The notes beneath the pieces were generated by a model. That model searched no databases and was not told the DNA's origin. It was given only the letters and a program-made list of their open reading frames with translations. From Methylotetracoccus oryzae (GTDB taxonomy: Bacteria; Pseudomonadota; Gammaproteobacteria; Methylococcales; Methylococcaceae): a stretch of DNA of 64,000 nt. Positions 51,786 through 60,468 of the stretch are shown piece by piece; position 1 is the stretch's first letter, and every line of letters begins with the position of its first letter. The position numbers and the translations under genes were made by a program. The stretch spans positions 1 to 64,000 of the forward strand of contig NZ_SRSH01000017.1 in the NCBI RefSeq assembly GCF_006175985.1. The letters are read 5' to 3'.

Positions 51786-52613
51786 ATGAAACATCCCACC
51801 ATCGGCTTCATCGGAGCCGGGAACATGGCCTCCAGCCTGATCGGAGGCCTACTGGGGAACGACTACCCCAAAGATCACCTGCGCGTCTCGGACGCCGACG
51901 CCGAAAAACGCGTTGCGGCCGAGACCCGTTTCGCCGTGCAATCCTGCTCGGACAATCTCGAGCTCGCAGCGCAGTCGCAGGTGCTTCTACTCGCGGTAAA
52001 GCCGCAAATCCTGGCCAACGTCTGCCGCGAAATCGCACCGACCGTCCAGCAGCTGAAGCCGCTCGTGATATCGATCGCGGCCGGCGTCGATGAAGCGGCG
52101 ATTGACCGCTGGCTCGGCGGAAACGCGGCACTGGTGCGGTGCATGCCAAACACGCCCAGCCTGGTCGGGGCGGGCGCGACAGGCCTGCACGGCAACGATC
52201 GAACGACGGCCCAACACCGGAACTGGGCCGAGATGATCATGCGCTCGGTCGGGATCACCGTCTGGGTCGAGCGCGAGGAACTGCTCGACGCCGTCACCGC
52301 TTTGTCGGGCAGTGGACCGGCCTACTTTTTTCTGCTGATGGAAGCCATGGCGGAAGCCGCGGCACAAATGGGCCTCGATCCCAACACGGCGCGCCTGCTG
52401 ACGCAACAGACAGCGCTGGGCGCGGCGCGCATCGCCATCGAATCGGAGGAATCCCCGGCGGAGCTCAGGCAGCGAGTCACCTCGCCCGGCGGAACCACCG
52501 AACGAGCGATTGCAACCTTTGCTGCGGCGGGCTGGTCGAAAACGGTCGTGGATGCGATGCGCGCAGCGCGCGACCGCGCCATCGAACTTTCACAAGAGTT
52601 GGGAGAAGCGTAA
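51786..52613 (+). CDS. proC: Pyrroline-5-carboxylate reductase
   Basis: The 275-residue enzyme makes the last step of proline synthesis with NAD(P)H. TIGFIGAGNMASSLIGGLL is the N-terminal Rossmann fold, LLLAVKPQILANV and RCMPNTPSLVGAGATGL are standard, and the C-terminal ALSGSGPAYFFLLMEAM and TSPGGTTERAIATF form the active site. It starts 31 bp after yggS and its stop overlaps the yggT start (TAATG). Confidence 0.97.
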   Translation: MKHPTIGFIGAGNMASSLIGGLLGNDYPKDHLRVSDADAEKRVAAETRFAVQSCSDNLELAAQSQVLLLAVKPQILANVCREIAPTVQQLKPLVISIAAGVDEAAIDRWLGGNAALVRCMPNTPSLVGAGATGLHGNDRTTAQHRNWAEMIMRSVGITVWVEREELLDAVTALSGSGPAYFFLLMEAMAEAAAQMGLDPNTARLLTQQTALGAARIAIESEESPAELRQRVTSPGGTTERAIATFAAAGWSKTVVDAMRAARDRAIELSQELGEA

Positions 52614-53188
52614 TGGATTCGGGTTACTGGGTGCAGCCAGCCGTCTTTCTGATCGACACGGTCTTCGGGCTGTACCTGTTCGCGTTGATCCTGCGGTTTC
52701 TATTCCAGTGGGTTAACGCGGACTATTACAACCCGATCTGCCAGTTCATCGTCAAAATCACGCATCCGCCACTGCGGTTGTTGCGGAGGTTCGTGCCGCC
52801 GATCGGGCGCGTTGACACCTCCACGTTGCTGCTGATGCTGGTGCTGCAAATCGTGGCGTCCTATCTGGTGCTGACGCTACAGGGCTTCAGCCTCAATATC
52901 GCGGCGCTGGCGATCCTGTCGGCATCGCAGTTGCTGGAGCTGATCCTGAATATCCTGATGTTTGCGGTGATTCTGACCGCGGCGATGAGCTGGCTGCATG
53001 CCAGCCGCCACAATCCGGCCGTCGCGCTACTGAACAGCATCACGGCGCCGATGCTGAAATGGAGCCGAAGACTTTTGCCGCCCATGTCGGGCATCGACCT
53101 GTCACCTCTCATTCCCATCGTCGGGATCCAGCTTCTGAAGATGCTGGCACTGCCCCCCATCGAACACCTTGCCCGTCTGATGGGTTGA
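52613..53188 (+). CDS. yggT: YggT-family inner-membrane protein
   Basis: The 191-residue protein holds two copies of the YggT repeat: a pair of helices followed by ITHPPLRLLRRFVPPIG and ITAPMLKWSRRLLPPMSGID. Its role is not firmly known; proposals include turgor response and, in other bacteria, division-site or thylakoid organisation. It overlaps proC by one base. Confidence 0.93.
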   Translation: MDSGYWVQPAVFLIDTVFGLYLFALILRFLFQWVNADYYNPICQFIVKITHPPLRLLRRFVPPIGRVDTSTLLLMLVLQIVASYLVLTLQGFSLNIAALAILSASQLLELILNILMFAVILTAAMSWLHASRHNPAVALLNSITAPMLKWSRRLLPPMSGIDLSPLIPIVGIQLLKMLALPPIEHLARLMG

Positions 53189-53292
53189 TCTCACCCCCGT
53201 TGGACAGTTTCGACAGTCATCCGACAGCACAGCGACGTCCCCTTCCGCCGAAGCACGAGCCACATTCGGGTAAGGGTGGGAGGGCCAGTTCT

Positions 53293-54063
53293 TCAGGCGC
53301 GGAAGAGATCCTTCCGATGTCGGATCTCGGCAAAGACATGGGCGTCACTGGCGCCGCTGAGACCGAGCTCGGCTTTCAGAGACGCATCGTCTGCGCGCAG
53401 AAACGGATTGGTTGATCGCTCCTCGCCGAGGGTCGATGGAACGGTGGGCTGCCCGCGACGGCGTAGCCCATCGATGTGTTGGGCACGTTCCCGAAGCACA
53501 CGGTTCAGCGGATCAACCGTGACGGCAAACCGCGCATTGCTCTGCGTGTATTCATGCGCACAGTAGACGCGCGTGGCCTCCGGCAGACCTCTGAGCTTCT
53601 CCAGCGAGGCCCACATCTGCTCTGCCGAGCCCTCGAAAAGCCGTCCACAACCCAGGGCGAACAGCGTATCCCCGCAGAACAGGGCTTCGTCCTCGGCGAA
53701 CCAGTAGGCGATGTGTCCGAGGGTGTGGCCCGGTACCTCCAGTACCCGCGCTACCACCTCACCCAAGGTCACGGTCTCACCTTCGCCCACGGTCCTGTCG
53801 ATACACGGGATCCGGGCTCGATCGTAAGCCGAGCCAACGATCAGGCAGCCGGTCCGTTCCTTCAGCAGCCGATTCCCGCCAACGTGATCGGAATGATGGT
53901 GAGTATTCAGCACGTGGGACAGCCGCCAGCCCCGCTCATCCAGCGCCTGCAGCACCGGCTCGGCCTCCGCCGGATCGACCACTGCCGTCTGTCCCGACCG
54001 TGGCTCATGGATCAAGTAGACGTAATTGTCCATCAGGGCGGGCAACTGCAGAATGTCGATCAT
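53293..54063 (-). CDS. gloB: Hydroxyacylglutathione hydrolase (glyoxalase II)
   Basis: The 256-residue metallo-beta-lactamase-fold enzyme hydrolyses S-lactoylglutathione. The metal motif THHHSDHVGG, VPGHTLGHIAYW, FCGDTLFALGCGRLFEG and VYCAHEYTQSN are all present, along with the C-terminal glutathione-site residues near RKDLFRA. It converges on yggT with about 105 bp between. It follows the MutS-like gene in the same direction after 7 bp. Confidence 0.96.
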   Translation of the reverse strand: MIDILQLPALMDNYVYLIHEPRSGQTAVVDPAEAEPVLQALDERGWRLSHVLNTHHHSDHVGGNRLLKERTGCLIVGSAYDRARIPCIDRTVGEGETVTLGEVVARVLEVPGHTLGHIAYWFAEDEALFCGDTLFALGCGRLFEGSAEQMWASLEKLRGLPEATRVYCAHEYTQSNARFAVTVDPLNRVLRERAQHIDGLRRRGQPTVPSTLGEERSTNPFLRADDASLKAELGLSGASDAHVFAEIRHRKDLFRA

Positions 54064-54070
54064 CGCAACC

Positions 54071-55684
54071 TCAGGCGTTGCCGGTCAGATATTTCGCGAT
54101 ATCGTCCTTGGAGAACCCAATTTTCTTCGCGATGCGGTCGGCATGGCTGACGCGTGAAATGCCCTCAATCAGCCGGTAGGTCGGCAACTCGTTCCGAAAC
54201 TCGACCTGGCGCGCCTGCCCAACACCACGGCGCTGGTAGAAGTCGACCAGTTCGTGATTGTGCGTGATCAGCACCGTGCTGTTGCCCTTCTCTTTGAATC
54301 CGTCGAGGATGTTGACCGAGATTTCGAGCTTTTCCTCATTCGTCGTGCCCTCGGACAACTCGTCCATGATCACGAGGCTGCGCGAGGTAGCCGCCAGAAA
54401 GATGGCTTTCGTGCGTTTCAGCTCGGTGCCGAAGCGCCCCTCTCCATCGGTAAGATGACTGATCTCCGGCACCTGATAGAAGATCCGGTCGGCCACCGTC
54501 AGCGTCGCGCGCTCGGCCGGAATGTAGCAGCCGATCTGAGCCAGCACCTGAATTTGGGCCAGCGTCTTGCAAAACGCCGTCTTGCCGCCGCTGTTTGGGC
54601 CGGTCACGAACGTCAGCCGCTCCTCGTCAAGACTCAGGTCATTGGCGACATACGCCGGATCCTCCTTCGCCAGCACCGGATTGCGCGCCTTTGCGACGGT
54701 CAGCCTGTGGCACTCAGCCGACGCATCGATCGTCGGCAGGCAGGTCGGGTGCACGAACGCCTCCCGGTAGCGACAGAAGCCCATCAACTCGTCGAGTTGC
54801 CCCAGCGCATCCAGGGTGCGCTGCACGTCCTCGCACTTCTTGAACGTCTCGCGTAACGGATAAATACAACCGTCCCGATCGAATCCGCCGACGATCGGAA
54901 TGTAGACCAGACTGAGCGGCAGCAGAAACAGCCAGAACACCGGAGTGATGGAGGCCGCCATTTCCAGAGCGAATGGCACGAACTGGAATATCAGCATCAG
55001 GATTGCAAAAGCGACGGTCAGGCCGACCGGCTTGAACAGGGTTGGCCGGAACTTGATGGCCGGAGTCAACAGACCCTTTTCCTCGCGGGTCATTAGACGC
55101 TTCTCGGAGCGGTAGACGGGCCCTCGCATCAACGCGTAGGAGCGCGTCTTGGTGAAACCGCGGAGCGTGTCCACCAGACCATGCAGATACGGGCTGCGGG
55201 GCGTGGGAAGTTTGGCGGAAGCTTCCACCAGATCCAGCATGAACCGCGTACCCTTGATATAGGTCTCGTAACCGAAGCCGGCAATTTCCCGCGGGTGCGA
55301 CGGGGCTCCGAGCATGCCCAGAAACCGCCCGAACAAGAGATCGTAAAAGTCGCTCTCGCGCTTGTGGGCCTGATGTAGGAGTGTGTCGAGATCGGCCTTC
55401 AGCTGCCGGTTGCCCTCGATTTCGCGTACGCTGTCCTGCTTTAGCCGGACGCTTTCCGAATCCGTGAGCGGCTGGGACAAGGAACGGTATAACACGGCGC
55501 TGCCGATATCCGTGGTGGCATGATCGACCGCCGCAAATAACTCGTCGATCTCGATGACGCGGAAAGTCTGCTCATCCAGCACCGCCTCTCCGGTCGCGCC
55601 GGCCGTAGCCGATGGAACGCGTGGCGGCTCCTTGGAATCGCCCTGAAGAATCGTGCGGTAGTGGGGTTGCGACGCAGAACTCAT
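54071..55684 (-). CDS. MutS-family ATPase with central membrane helices
   Basis: The 537-residue protein has the MutS C-terminal ATPase: Walker A VTGPNSGGKTAF at 360-371, LTDGEGRFGTELKR, Walker B LVIMDELSEGTTNEE with D441 and E442, and VLITHNHELVDFY. The MutS mismatch-recognition domains are absent. The middle contains two hydrophobic helices at about 221-240 and 247-266, inside what would be the lever region. This suggests a membrane-anchored MutS-like protein, not mismatch repair. GGGAG precedes the ATG at 55684. gloB follows 7 bp later. Function unknown. Confidence 0.85.
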   Translation of the reverse strand: MSSASQPHYRTILQGDSKEPPRVPSATAGATGEAVLDEQTFRVIEIDELFAAVDHATTDIGSAVLYRSLSQPLTDSESVRLKQDSVREIEGNRQLKADLDTLLHQAHKRESDFYDLLFGRFLGMLGAPSHPREIAGFGYETYIKGTRFMLDLVEASAKLPTPRSPYLHGLVDTLRGFTKTRSYALMRGPVYRSEKRLMTREEKGLLTPAIKFRPTLFKPVGLTVAFAILMLIFQFVPFALEMAASITPVFWLFLLPLSLVYIPIVGGFDRDGCIYPLRETFKKCEDVQRTLDALGQLDELMGFCRYREAFVHPTCLPTIDASAECHRLTVAKARNPVLAKEDPAYVANDLSLDEERLTFVTGPNSGGKTAFCKTLAQIQVLAQIGCYIPAERATLTVADRIFYQVPEISHLTDGEGRFGTELKRTKAIFLAATSRSLVIMDELSEGTTNEEKLEISVNILDGFKEKGNSTVLITHNHELVDFYQRRGVGQARQVEFRNELPTYRLIEGISRVSHADRIAKKIGFSKDDIAKYLTGNA

Positions 55685-56006
55685 TTCCGACTCCCGGTTG
55701 TTGTTTGAAAGATCGCCATGCCTTTGTAACGCTGCGCGGCACCAAATGCCAAGCGCTTTTGCTTCGATCACGGCTTGACATAGGTGTTCCCGCGGGACTC
55801 GGCCTCCGGACACCCTCAGGCGCATCTCAACCCCAGCCGAGAGCGGGATTGCGCGCGCGATCGGTGACCCGGCGGATTCCGGACGGTAGAATGCCCAGTC
55901 GCCACCGCTGCCTGCCCCGCATCTCCGCGGGCCGTCATCGCGCGTTCCCGGCCTAAGCTGACCCGGCCACCCCGCACTGAGCCTGAACCGACCAACTAAC
56001 CCTCCG
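55685..56006. other. Divergent intergenic region between the MutS-like and HTTM genes
   Basis: The 322 bp hold no gene I can support. A TTGACA box at 55775-55780 on the plus strand lacks a proper -10 partner at 16-18 bp. The promoters of both flanking genes should lie here. Confidence 0.4.
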
Positions 56007-57956
56007 ATGTTTCAGAGTCTGCTGAATTCTGTCCGACGCGGTCTGACGCGCCCCGTTCCCGCCATCGGGCTGGGTTGGTTCCGCCTGTGCTTCGCTCTGG
56101 TCGTATTCAGCGAAGTCCTGTTCCTTTATTTCTTCCGCCATCTGATCTTCGATCCAGTCCCTTATCTGGATATCGCATCGCCCTCCGTGCATCTGTTCCT
56201 GGTGTTCTGGGGAGTGACTGCGGCGTGCCTGGCCCTCGGCTACCATACGCGTGCGGCAGCCGTCCTGAACTACGCATTCTGGCTCGTGTTCACGGTCTTC
56301 ACGCCGATGTGGAAGGACTTCGACGGCGGTTTCGATCAGCTGATGCTGGGTTCGAGCTTCCTGCTGATGTTTCTGCCGAGCGAACGCGCGTTGTCGCTGG
56401 ACAATCTCCGGCTGAAATGGCGGCTGTCGCATCCCGGTCAGCGCTACCGGCCACCCGATCAGGTCACGGTGCTGGCCTACTACATCCCGCTGCTGGTGTC
56501 ATTGGGGCTGATCTACTTCGACTCGGCAATACACAAATTGTCGGCCGAGTTCTGGCGGAACGGCCTCGGACCCTGGCTGCCCTCTTCACTCCCGTATTAC
56601 ATGTCCGCCCTCGACATGTCGGCGCTGCTCGAGATCGAGCCGCTGCAGCGCGCCTTTGGCTACGCGATCCTGGCATTCCAGTTCCTGTTTCCATTCACCC
56701 TCTATTTCCGTCCGTTCCGGCTGCCGTTGCTCCTCATGGGAATCGGGCTGCACGGCGGCATCATCCTGTCGCTGAACATCTATCCGTTCGGATTCGGCAT
56801 GCTGGTGCATTACTTCTTGCTGGTTCCACTGGGGTGGTGGCGCCGGATGGGTGGCTGGCTGCGGGTCGCCACTCCCGGGCTGACGGTCTATTACGACGAA
56901 CAGTGCCCCTTGTGTAACCGGACGGCTATCTTCGTCGAACATTTCGACGTGCGCCGCGCGATCGACTTTCGTGGGCTCCAGACGCATGCCCGCGACTGCG
57001 CCGCCCTCGCGGGCATCCCGGAGGCGGAGCTGTTGAAGGATTTGTACGCCGTCGATCGCGGACGACGGGTTGTCTCGGGACTCGACACCTATATCCGGAT
57101 ACTGCAGCACATGGGCTATACCGCGCCACTCGGGCTGGTACTGCGCGTGCCCGGCCTCTACCAACTGGCCGCCCGAGTCTACCGGCACATCGCCGACACC
57201 CGCGCGCGGCTGGTTTGCGACGCTGGCTGTGCCCTCGGTGGATCGCCCCTGACTGAAGCGACGCCGCCATTGGGCGGCCTGATCGAACGCCTGGCACCGA
57301 CTGACCGACAGAAAGCCAACCGTATCGCGAAGTTCTTGGTCATGGTGCTCGTGCTGCAACTCAACTGCACGATTCACTATGCAGTCCTCTACCGGATCGG
57401 CCTTGAGCCGAAGAACAGCGAGACCGGCCAGATCGCGGCCGCGCTCAGCAACGGCTTGATCACACTGTCGCACACCTTCCTGGGAATCACCCCGCATGCC
57501 TTGTACCTGCACGATCACTTCGAGGGGTACGAGCATATCCTCGCGCTGACGTATATCGACGATTCAGGCGAGGAACGCTGGCTACCTTTCATCGACGAAC
57601 AGGGCCGGATGCTCGCGCCCTACTGGGGCAGGGTCCATTCCATGTGGGCGAATGTGGCCGTAACGCGGAACATCGATCATCGACGGCTGCGGAAGTTCGT
57701 CGAGAAGGTCACCGCCTATCTCGGTGGCGAACTCGGCATCAGCCTGACCGACCGCACGTTCGTATTGAAGCTCAAGGAAGTCCGTGCGCCCATGCATTGG
57801 GTGGCGGATCTGCGTCAGCGCAATCTCGGCGGCACATGGCGTACCGTTGGTCGCGCGGTCTGGCATGACGGGCAGATGCGACTCGATCTCTACCGGAATC
57901 TCGAGCAACTCTCCCGCGGTATGCGGTCGGATAGCAGCCCGTACACCGCACCGTAA
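56007..57956 (+). CDS. HTTM-DCC fusion membrane protein
   Basis: The 649-residue protein has three parts. Residues about 20-285 are an HTTM domain (related to vitamin-K-dependent gamma-carboxylase), with many helices and an LIYFDSAIHKLSAEFWRNGL loop. Residues about 290-410 are a DCC thiol-oxidoreductase domain (DUF393) starting TVYYDEQCPLCNRT, with its CxxC pair. The last 230 residues have one more helix and a soluble domain I do not recognise. HTTM and DCC proteins are often neighbours; a single chain suggests joint redox work at the membrane. The ATG at 56007 lies after CCTCCG with no clear ribosome site. Confidence 0.83.
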   Translation: MFQSLLNSVRRGLTRPVPAIGLGWFRLCFALVVFSEVLFLYFFRHLIFDPVPYLDIASPSVHLFLVFWGVTAACLALGYHTRAAAVLNYAFWLVFTVFTPMWKDFDGGFDQLMLGSSFLLMFLPSERALSLDNLRLKWRLSHPGQRYRPPDQVTVLAYYIPLLVSLGLIYFDSAIHKLSAEFWRNGLGPWLPSSLPYYMSALDMSALLEIEPLQRAFGYAILAFQFLFPFTLYFRPFRLPLLLMGIGLHGGIILSLNIYPFGFGMLVHYFLLVPLGWWRRMGGWLRVATPGLTVYYDEQCPLCNRTAIFVEHFDVRRAIDFRGLQTHARDCAALAGIPEAELLKDLYAVDRGRRVVSGLDTYIRILQHMGYTAPLGLVLRVPGLYQLAARVYRHIADTRARLVCDAGCALGGSPLTEATPPLGGLIERLAPTDRQKANRIAKFLVMVLVLQLNCTIHYAVLYRIGLEPKNSETGQIAAALSNGLITLSHTFLGITPHALYLHDHFEGYEHILALTYIDDSGEERWLPFIDEQGRMLAPYWGRVHSMWANVAVTRNIDHRRLRKFVEKVTAYLGGELGISLTDRTFVLKLKEVRAPMHWVADLRQRNLGGTWRTVGRAVWHDGQMRLDLYRNLEQLSRGMRSDSSPYTAP

Positions 57957-58109
57957 GCCACCGCCGCACCGCCGCGCATCCCACCTCGAACCGTATCCTA
58001 TACTCGGTTCGAAGGCTCAATCCGGATCAATTTCCTATCCGAAGAGCCCCGGCTCAGGCCCGACCGCCCCGGCCTCTTTACCCCACCGCCGAACCCAAAG
58101 GTGACTGTC

Positions 58110-58685
58110 ATGGACCGCCCCGTCATGCTGCCGCAGAGCGCCAGGAAGGACGAATCGCCCGACAGCGGCTATCGCCCGGTCGCAACCTATATGGAACTGC
58201 GCGACATGGTATTCGCCAGCGACCCAGCCAAGCTGGGATGCCGGAAACCGGATACGCGCGATCTGGTCTGGGGCATGGTCATCGAAACGGGTTATCCGGA
58301 TGCCGTAGCCACCATCATCGTGCTGGCGGATGGCACGATCAGCCTGTACTTCAGCTCCGGCGGGGGACTGGTTGGCCTAGGTGATTACGAACACATCGCG
58401 GAGGCGGGTCAGCGACTGCTGAGCCTGGGTGATTTGCTGACCCCGAATTTCGATCAGGCCAGCGATTATTCCCTTCCAGAGAGGAGCCACACGCGGGTCT
58501 ATCTGATGGCCTTCAGTGGCTTCCTTGCCGCCGAAGTCAGTCTGAATGCACCGTGGAAACAACCCGGAATGATGGCGCTGGCAAACCGGGCGCAAGAGCT
58601 CTTTGCGATGATTCGCGAACTGGCCGATCAGATCGCCGAACAGCGGGAAGGCAGGCAGGTCGCCCAGCCACAGCGCATAAACTGA
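58110..58685 (+). CDS. Conserved-looking protein of unknown function
   Basis: The 191-residue product is soluble, with IIVLADGTISLYFSSGGGLV and YLMAFSGFLAAEVSLN as its clearest strands. The first reads like a small beta-sheet domain with a Gly-rich turn. I do not recognise the family. AAGG lies 9 bp before the ATG at 58110; a GTG three codons upstream is possible. It follows the HTTM-DCC gene in the same direction after 153 bp, so it may share its promoter. Confidence 0.65.
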   Translation: MDRPVMLPQSARKDESPDSGYRPVATYMELRDMVFASDPAKLGCRKPDTRDLVWGMVIETGYPDAVATIIVLADGTISLYFSSGGGLVGLGDYEHIAEAGQRLLSLGDLLTPNFDQASDYSLPERSHTRVYLMAFSGFLAAEVSLNAPWKQPGMMALANRAQELFAMIRELADQIAEQREGRQVAQPQRIN

Positions 58686-58740
58686 GAATACCCGCTCCCG
58701 GTGGCCGACAAAACGCACGTCGAGCCGGCGTCAGCATGAC

Positions 58741-60342
58741 CTACGAATCGTTCCCGTCTTCGGCCTGCAGGGTCGGACCGGGCGCCGAGCCGGACTGTCC
58801 GAACTCGACCGGGAGACTCTCCACCTGCCCCAGCTTCCGGCTGATCTGGCGGGTTCGCGTTTCGGCCTGATCGATGGTCGAGCGTACCTCGTCCAGTTTC
58901 TTGCGGGTCTTCTCAAGAATCCCGCCGAAGCGCTGAAACTCGGTCTTGACCTCCCCCAGCGTTCGCCAGACCTCGCTCGATCGCGCCTCGATCGCCAGTG
59001 TCCGAAAGCCCATTTGCAGACTGTTCAATATGGCCGTCAAGGTCGTCGGACCGGTCACGGTGATGCGGTAGTCGCGTTGGAGCACATCGCTGAGCCCGGG
59101 GCGGGACATGATCTCGGCGTAGAGCCCCTCAATTGGCAGGAACAGCAAGGCAAAATCGGTCGTGTGCGGAGGTTCCACGTATTTTTCGCGGATCGCGCGC
59201 GCTTCGGAGCGGATGCGGGCCTCCAGCGACCGGCGGGCTGCTTCGACCACAGTGGAATCGCCCACTTCCTGGGCTTCCATCAGACGCTGATAGTCTTCGA
59301 TCGGGAACTTGGCGTCGACCGGCAGCCAGACGACACCCCGCTCGCTGTCGCGTCCCGGCAGCCTGATCGCGAACTCCACGCGGTCGCTACTACCGGGACG
59401 GGTCGCCACGTTGCGGTCGTATTGCTCGCTCGTCAGCAACTGCTCCAACAATTGCTGCAGCTGAACTTCTCCCCAGGTTCCGCGCACCTTGACGTTGGTG
59501 AGGACCTTTTTCAGGTCACCGACGCCGGCCGCGAGCACCTGCATTTCGCCCAGGCCCTTGTGCACCTGCTCCAGCCGGTCGCTGACCTGCTTGAACGATT
59601 CGCCGAGGCGCTGCTCCAGCGTGTGGTGCAGTTTCTCGTCGACGGTCTGCCGCATTTGCTCGAGCTTCTGCTGGTTATCCGACTGCAGCGCCACCAGCCG
59701 TTCTTCGATCGTGCGCCGTAGTCGATCGAGCGTCTGTTCGTTCCCTTGACTCAGAGTCGACAGCTGCGCGGCAAACTGGCCGGAAACCCCTTCGAGCTGG
59801 TTCCTCAACAAGCCCCCCACGCTATCGAGTTGCTCCTTTAGGAGTTCACCAAAACGGCGCAGCGCATTCCCCATTTCTTCCCGACTCTCGCGGGCATCGG
59901 ACCGGGCACTGCCCAACTGCTCATGAACCACGGCGCGCAGCGCATCGGAACGACTGGCCAGGTCCCCCTGCAAGCCCCTCAGGGTCTCGGCCATACTGTC
60001 GCGAAGTTTGTCGGACTGCTCGGTGCTGCGTTCCGTCAGGTCGTTCAGACAGCCGAGCACCATCTGGTTGAAGCGGTGAATGGCATCGGTTACCTCCTCG
60101 CGGTCCTCCCGCGCGTTCTGGGCTGATTCCACCCGGTTCCTGGCCAGTTCGTCGCGGATCAAGCGTCCCAAGCGCTCGTCGCTGTCTTCGAAACGGTCCA
60201 GCCGGTCAGCGAGCGACCGGAGCTGGGAGGATTGCCGTAGCAGCGCGATCAGGGTCATCGCAGCGACAGCCGCGATAACCATCAGCAGCAACCCGGCAAT
60301 CGCCGTCAGCGGCGGGATCGCAACGCCCCCAAACGTCACCAA
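58741..60342 (-). CDS. rmuC: RmuC-family DNA recombination protein
   Basis: The protein (about 533 residues) has an N-terminal membrane helix, a coiled coil of roughly 250 residues, and the RmuC nuclease-like domain: VRGTWGEVQLQQLLEQLLT, VVWLPVDAKFPIEDYQRL and FLPIEGLYAEIMSRPGL. RmuC limits inversion at short repeats. The start is uncertain: TTG at 60342 has GGGAG 11 bp upstream, GTG at 60339 is adjacent, and a TTG at 60390 has no ribosome site. I use 60342. Confidence 0.92.
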   Translation of the reverse strand: MVTFGGVAIPPLTAIAGLLLMVIAAVAAMTLIALLRQSSQLRSLADRLDRFEDSDERLGRLIRDELARNRVESAQNAREDREEVTDAIHRFNQMVLGCLNDLTERSTEQSDKLRDSMAETLRGLQGDLASRSDALRAVVHEQLGSARSDARESREEMGNALRRFGELLKEQLDSVGGLLRNQLEGVSGQFAAQLSTLSQGNEQTLDRLRRTIEERLVALQSDNQQKLEQMRQTVDEKLHHTLEQRLGESFKQVSDRLEQVHKGLGEMQVLAAGVGDLKKVLTNVKVRGTWGEVQLQQLLEQLLTSEQYDRNVATRPGSSDRVEFAIRLPGRDSERGVVWLPVDAKFPIEDYQRLMEAQEVGDSTVVEAARRSLEARIRSEARAIREKYVEPPHTTDFALLFLPIEGLYAEIMSRPGLSDVLQRDYRITVTGPTTLTAILNSLQMGFRTLAIEARSSEVWRTLGEVKTEFQRFGGILEKTRKKLDEVRSTIDQAETRTRQISRKLGQVESLPVEFGQSGSAPGPTLQAEDGNDS

Positions 60343-60401
60343 CTGAGCATCAACTCCCGGAACTGGGAAGCTGACCTGCCTGTAGGCCAAAGCGGGATAG
60401 A

Positions 60402-60428
60402 GGCAGCAGCTGAAAACAAGCTGCCGCC
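60402..60428 (-). terminator. Hairpin between the NovU-type methyltransferase gene and rmuC
   Basis: GGCAGCAGCT and AGCTGCCGCC pair with one mismatch around a GAAAACA loop in the short gap before rmuC. No T-run follows on the minus strand, so it may only weaken readthrough. Confidence 0.3.
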
Positions 60429-60468
60429 TGCATCAACGGGACAGGCACGGAGTAACTGGGCGGGTAAG

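Noticed and set aside
54071-55684. Annotating the MutS-like gene as mismatch repair mutS
   Set aside because: It lacks the mismatch-binding and connector domains and contains membrane helices; at 537 residues it is far shorter than MutS.
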